The notes under the pieces were generated by a model. That model was not told the origin of the DNA. It ran no database searches and was given only the letters and a program-made list of their open reading frames with translations. Shown piece by piece: positions 5,939 to 7,784 of a stretch of DNA of 7,784 bases. Source of the DNA: Actinomycetes bacterium (GTDB lineage Bacteria > Actinomycetota > Acidimicrobiia > Acidimicrobiales > Palsa-688); the NCBI GenBank assembly GCA_021827225.1, contig JAKAXG010000190.1, positions 1 through 7,784 of the forward strand, read 5' to 3'. Positions within the stretch are counted from its first letter, which is position 1. Each line of letters begins with the position of its first letter. The position numbers and the translations under genes were made by a program.

Positions 5939-6700
5939 ATGCCGGACTCACTGGTCACCCGAGCCGACCGGGGCGGCGCCGCCGTCCTCACCCTCGACTC
6001 CCCGCACAACCGCAACGCCCTCTCCCGCCAGCTGGTCGACGAGCTGCTGACCCTCGTCGACGAGGCCGCCGCCGATCCCGCCGCCCGGGCGGTGGTGATC
6101 ACCGGCGCCGGGCGGACCTTCTGCGCCGGCGCCGATCTGACCGACCCGCCGGTGGCCAAGGGGAAGGGCTCCTACACCGACGTGCTGCGGGCCCTGTGGG
6201 ACTACCCCAAGCCGGTGGTGATCGCCGTCAACGGCCACGTCCGGGCGGGGGGCTTCGGGATGGTCGCCGCCGGCGACATCGTCCTGTCGGTCGCGTCGGC
6301 CACCTACGCCTTCACCGAGGTCCGCATCGGGGTGGTGCCGGCCATCATCTCGGTGCTGTGCCTGCGCCGCATGACCCCGCTGTCGGCGTCGCGCTACCTG
6401 CTCACCGGCGAGCAGTTCGGTCCGGACGCCGCCCGGGATGCCGGCCTGGTCACGTCGGTGGTGCCCAACGGCGGCCTCGACGCCGCCCTCGACGAGGTGA
6501 TCGCCGGCCTGCGCCTGTGCGAGCCCACCGCGCTGCGGGTGACCAGGGAGATGATCCGCCGGGTGCCGCAGATGGACACCGACTCGGGCTTCACCTGGGC
6601 CCAGGAGGTGTCCGAGCGGATGTTCGCCTCCCCCGCCGCCGCCGAGGGGATCGCCGCGTTCAAGGAGAAGCGGGCCCCCTCCTGGGCGACCGGGGCCTGA
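5939..6700 (+). CDS. Enoyl-CoA hydratase/isomerase family protein (crotonase fold)
   Basis: Crotonase-family enzyme acting on acyl-CoA thioesters, most likely adding water to a 2-enoyl-CoA. At 253 residues it is of normal length. Visible motifs are the N-terminal LDSPHNRNALS (19-29), the first oxyanion-hole segment FCAGADL (61-67), KPVVIAVNGHVRAGGFGMVA (91-110) with the second oxyanion Gly at G104, FTEVRIGVVPAIIS (125-138), and LLTGEQFGPDAARDAGLV (154-171). Against rat mitochondrial enoyl-CoA hydratase, Glu164 corresponds to E127, but Glu144 is replaced by G107. One-glutamate crotonases include hydratases, hydratase-lyases and decarboxylases, so the exact reaction is open. The VRAGG plus TEVRIGVxPAIIS pattern resembles proteins often annotated as methylglutaconyl-type hydratases. 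The ATG is the only sensible start and has no ribosome site. The gene converges on an acyl-CoA dehydrogenase 21 bases away. Confidence 0.92.
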   Translation: MPDSLVTRADRGGAAVLTLDSPHNRNALSRQLVDELLTLVDEAAADPAARAVVITGAGRTFCAGADLTDPPVAKGKGSYTDVLRALWDYPKPVVIAVNGHVRAGGFGMVAAGDIVLSVASATYAFTEVRIGVVPAIISVLCLRRMTPLSASRYLLTGEQFGPDAARDAGLVTSVVPNGGLDAALDEVIAGLRLCEPTALRVTREMIRRVPQMDTDSGFTWAQEVSERMFASPAAAEGIAAFKEKRAPSWATGA

Positions 6701-6725
6701 CCGCCCGGGGTTGGCGCCCGGTCAG
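6697..6725. terminator. Inverted repeat between convergent genes, containing both stop codons
   Basis: CTGACCG (6697-6703) and CGGTCAG (6719-6725) are perfect seven-base inverted arms around a 15-base GC-rich loop. Each arm contains the TGA stop of one of the two convergent genes. The position and symmetry suit a bidirectional terminator, but there is no T-run on either side. Confidence 0.4.
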
Positions 6726-7784
6726 TAGGAGCGGGGCAGGCCCAGGCTGTGCTGGGCCACGTAGTTGAGGATCATCTCCCGGCTGACCGGGGCGATGCGC
6801 AGCAGCCGGGCCAGGCCCCACATGCTGGCGATCCCGTACTCCTGGGCCATGCCGTTGCCGCCGTGGGTCTGGATGGCCTGGTCCACGCATTTGAGCGCCG
6901 CCTCGGCGGCGGCGAACTTGGCCATGTTCGACGCTTCGCCGGCGTCCAACCCGGCGTCGTAGAGGTTGGCCGCCCGGGTGGTCATCAGCCGGGCCAGCTC
7001 CAGGTTGATCTTGGCCTCGGCCAGGGGATGGGCGACGCCCTGGTGGCTGCCGATGGGCACGTCCCACACCCGCCGCTCGCGGGCGTACCCGGCGGCGCGC
7101 TCCAGGCTGTAGCGGCCGATGCCGTTGAGAAGGGCCGCCCCGGTGATGCGCTCCGGGTTGAGCCCGGCGAACACCTGCTTGAGACCCTGGCCGGCCACAC
7201 CGACCAGCCTGTCGTCGGGCACCGCCACGTTGTCGAAGAACAGCGTGTACTGCTTCTCCGGCTCCACGATCTCGGTCGGGATCACCTGCTTCGACAGGCC
7301 GGGCGAGTCGGCGTCGACGATGAACAGCGACAGCTCCCCCCGGCCGGTGCGCTCGTCCAGACCCGTCCGGGTGACCACCAGGATCGCCTCCGCCTCGTCC
7401 ACCCCCGAGATGTAGGTCTTGGTGCCGTTGAGCACCCAGCCGTCACCCTCCCGGCGGGCGGTGGTGCCGATCCGGTGGGAGTTCGAACCGGCATCGGGTT
7501 CGGTGATGGCGAAGGCCATCTTGTAGCGGGGGTCGCCCTGGCCGCACAGCTTGGGCAGCCACTCCGCCCGCTGCTCCTCGCTACCGAACCGGGCGATCAC
7601 AGAACCGCAGATGGCCGGGGACACGATCATCAGCAGCAGCGGGGCCCCGCCGGCGGCCACCTCCTCGCACACGATGGCCAGCTCGGTGATGCCCTGGCCG
7701 CCGCCCCCGTACTCTTCCGGCAGGTTCACTGACATGAACCCGGCGGCGGCGAGCGTCTCCCACAGCTCGTGCGCCCGCTCACCG
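6722..7784 (-). CDS. Acyl-CoA dehydrogenase, C-terminal 353 residues (N-terminus outside window)
   Basis: FAD enzyme of acyl-CoA oxidation, missing roughly 30 N-terminal residues beyond the right edge. Counting from the first full codon at 7783, it shows LPEEYGGGGQGITE (21-34), the FAD/substrate signature FAITEPDAGSNSHRIGTTAR (91-110), GWVLNGTKTYISG (115-127), the hinge FFDNVAVPDDRLVG (182-195), RVWDVPIGSHQGVAHPLA (238-255) and QTHGGNGMAQEYG (305-317). The usual C-terminal catalytic Glu (YEGTxE-like motif) is replaced by RIAPVSREM (329-337). A Glu in NPERIT (E211) sits where isovaleryl-CoA and long-chain acyl-CoA dehydrogenases carry their base (Glu254/Glu261), so activity is likely retained. 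An internal ATG at 7735 is not the start, because homology (GERAHELWETLAAAGF) continues upstream to the edge. The gene converges on the crotonase, which could act on its product. Confidence 0.93.
   Translation of the reverse strand, partial: GERAHELWETLAAAGFMSVNLPEEYGGGGQGITELAIVCEEVAAGGAPLLLMIVSPAICGSVIARFGSEEQRAEWLPKLCGQGDPRYKMAFAITEPDAGSNSHRIGTTARREGDGWVLNGTKTYISGVDEAEAILVVTRTGLDERTGRGELSLFIVDADSPGLSKQVIPTEIVEPEKQYTLFFDNVAVPDDRLVGVAGQGLKQVFAGLNPERITGAALLNGIGRYSLERAAGYARERRVWDVPIGSHQGVAHPLAEAKINLELARLMTTRAANLYDAGLDAGEASNMAKFAAAEAALKCVDQAIQTHGGNGMAQEYGIASMWGLARLLRIAPVSREMILNYVAQHSLGLPRSY

Noticed and set aside
4784..6700. Long plus-strand frame that would fuse about 385 upstream residues to the enoyl-CoA hydratase
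   Set aside because: The upstream part overlaps the aldehyde dehydrogenase in another frame and is Arg/Gly/Pro-rich nonsense. Crotonase homology begins right at the ATG at 5939.
1..7784. The two edge acyl-CoA dehydrogenases as a duplicated gene pair or flanking repeats of a mobile element
   Set aside because: Their overlapping protein segments share only family-level motifs and the DNA is clearly different; there are no terminal repeats or transposase.

Overview
The window is very GC-rich DNA with almost exclusively G or C at third codon positions. Gene content and protein motifs point to a high-GC actinobacterium. A lineage near Acidimicrobiia is my best guess, from general appearance only; nothing in the sequence fixes the taxon. 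The window is densely coding: eight genes, no gene-free stretch longer than about 140 bases, and no tRNA, rRNA, CRISPR array, insertion sequence or phage gene that I can see.

Layout, left to right. (1) The N-terminal part of a long-chain-type acyl-CoA dehydrogenase on the minus strand, running off the left edge (1-447). (2) A 140-base divergent control region (448-587). (3) A three-gene plus-strand operon for the proton-translocating NAD(P) transhydrogenase in the split alpha1/alpha2/beta form: pntAA (588-1994), pntAB (1991-2383) and pntB (2380-3801). The genes are joined by two ATGA start/stop overlaps. (4) A 138-base gap that may hold a 36-codon leader ORF, then an unrecognised 137-residue protein (3940-4353). 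(5) A class-3 type aldehyde dehydrogenase (4458-5909), followed after 29 bases by a crotonase-family enoyl-CoA hydratase (5939-6700). (6) A second, distinct acyl-CoA dehydrogenase on the minus strand, convergent with the hydratase and running off the right edge (6722-7784).

Functionally this looks like a lipid or branched-chain acyl catabolism neighbourhood (two acyl-CoA dehydrogenases, a hydratase and a fatty-aldehyde-type dehydrogenase) with a membrane transhydrogenase in the middle. The transhydrogenase could convert NADH from these oxidations into NADPH using the proton gradient. That link rests on proximity alone. 

I found no convincing new multi-gene system. The points most worth a second look are: the low-complexity extensions and 21-bp tandem repeat on PntAA; an apparent one-residue lengthening of its RQD loop; the unrecognised 137-residue protein with a possible coupled micro-ORF; active-site departures in the crotonase and the right-hand acyl-CoA dehydrogenase; and a perfect inverted repeat whose two arms contain the stop codons of two convergent genes.
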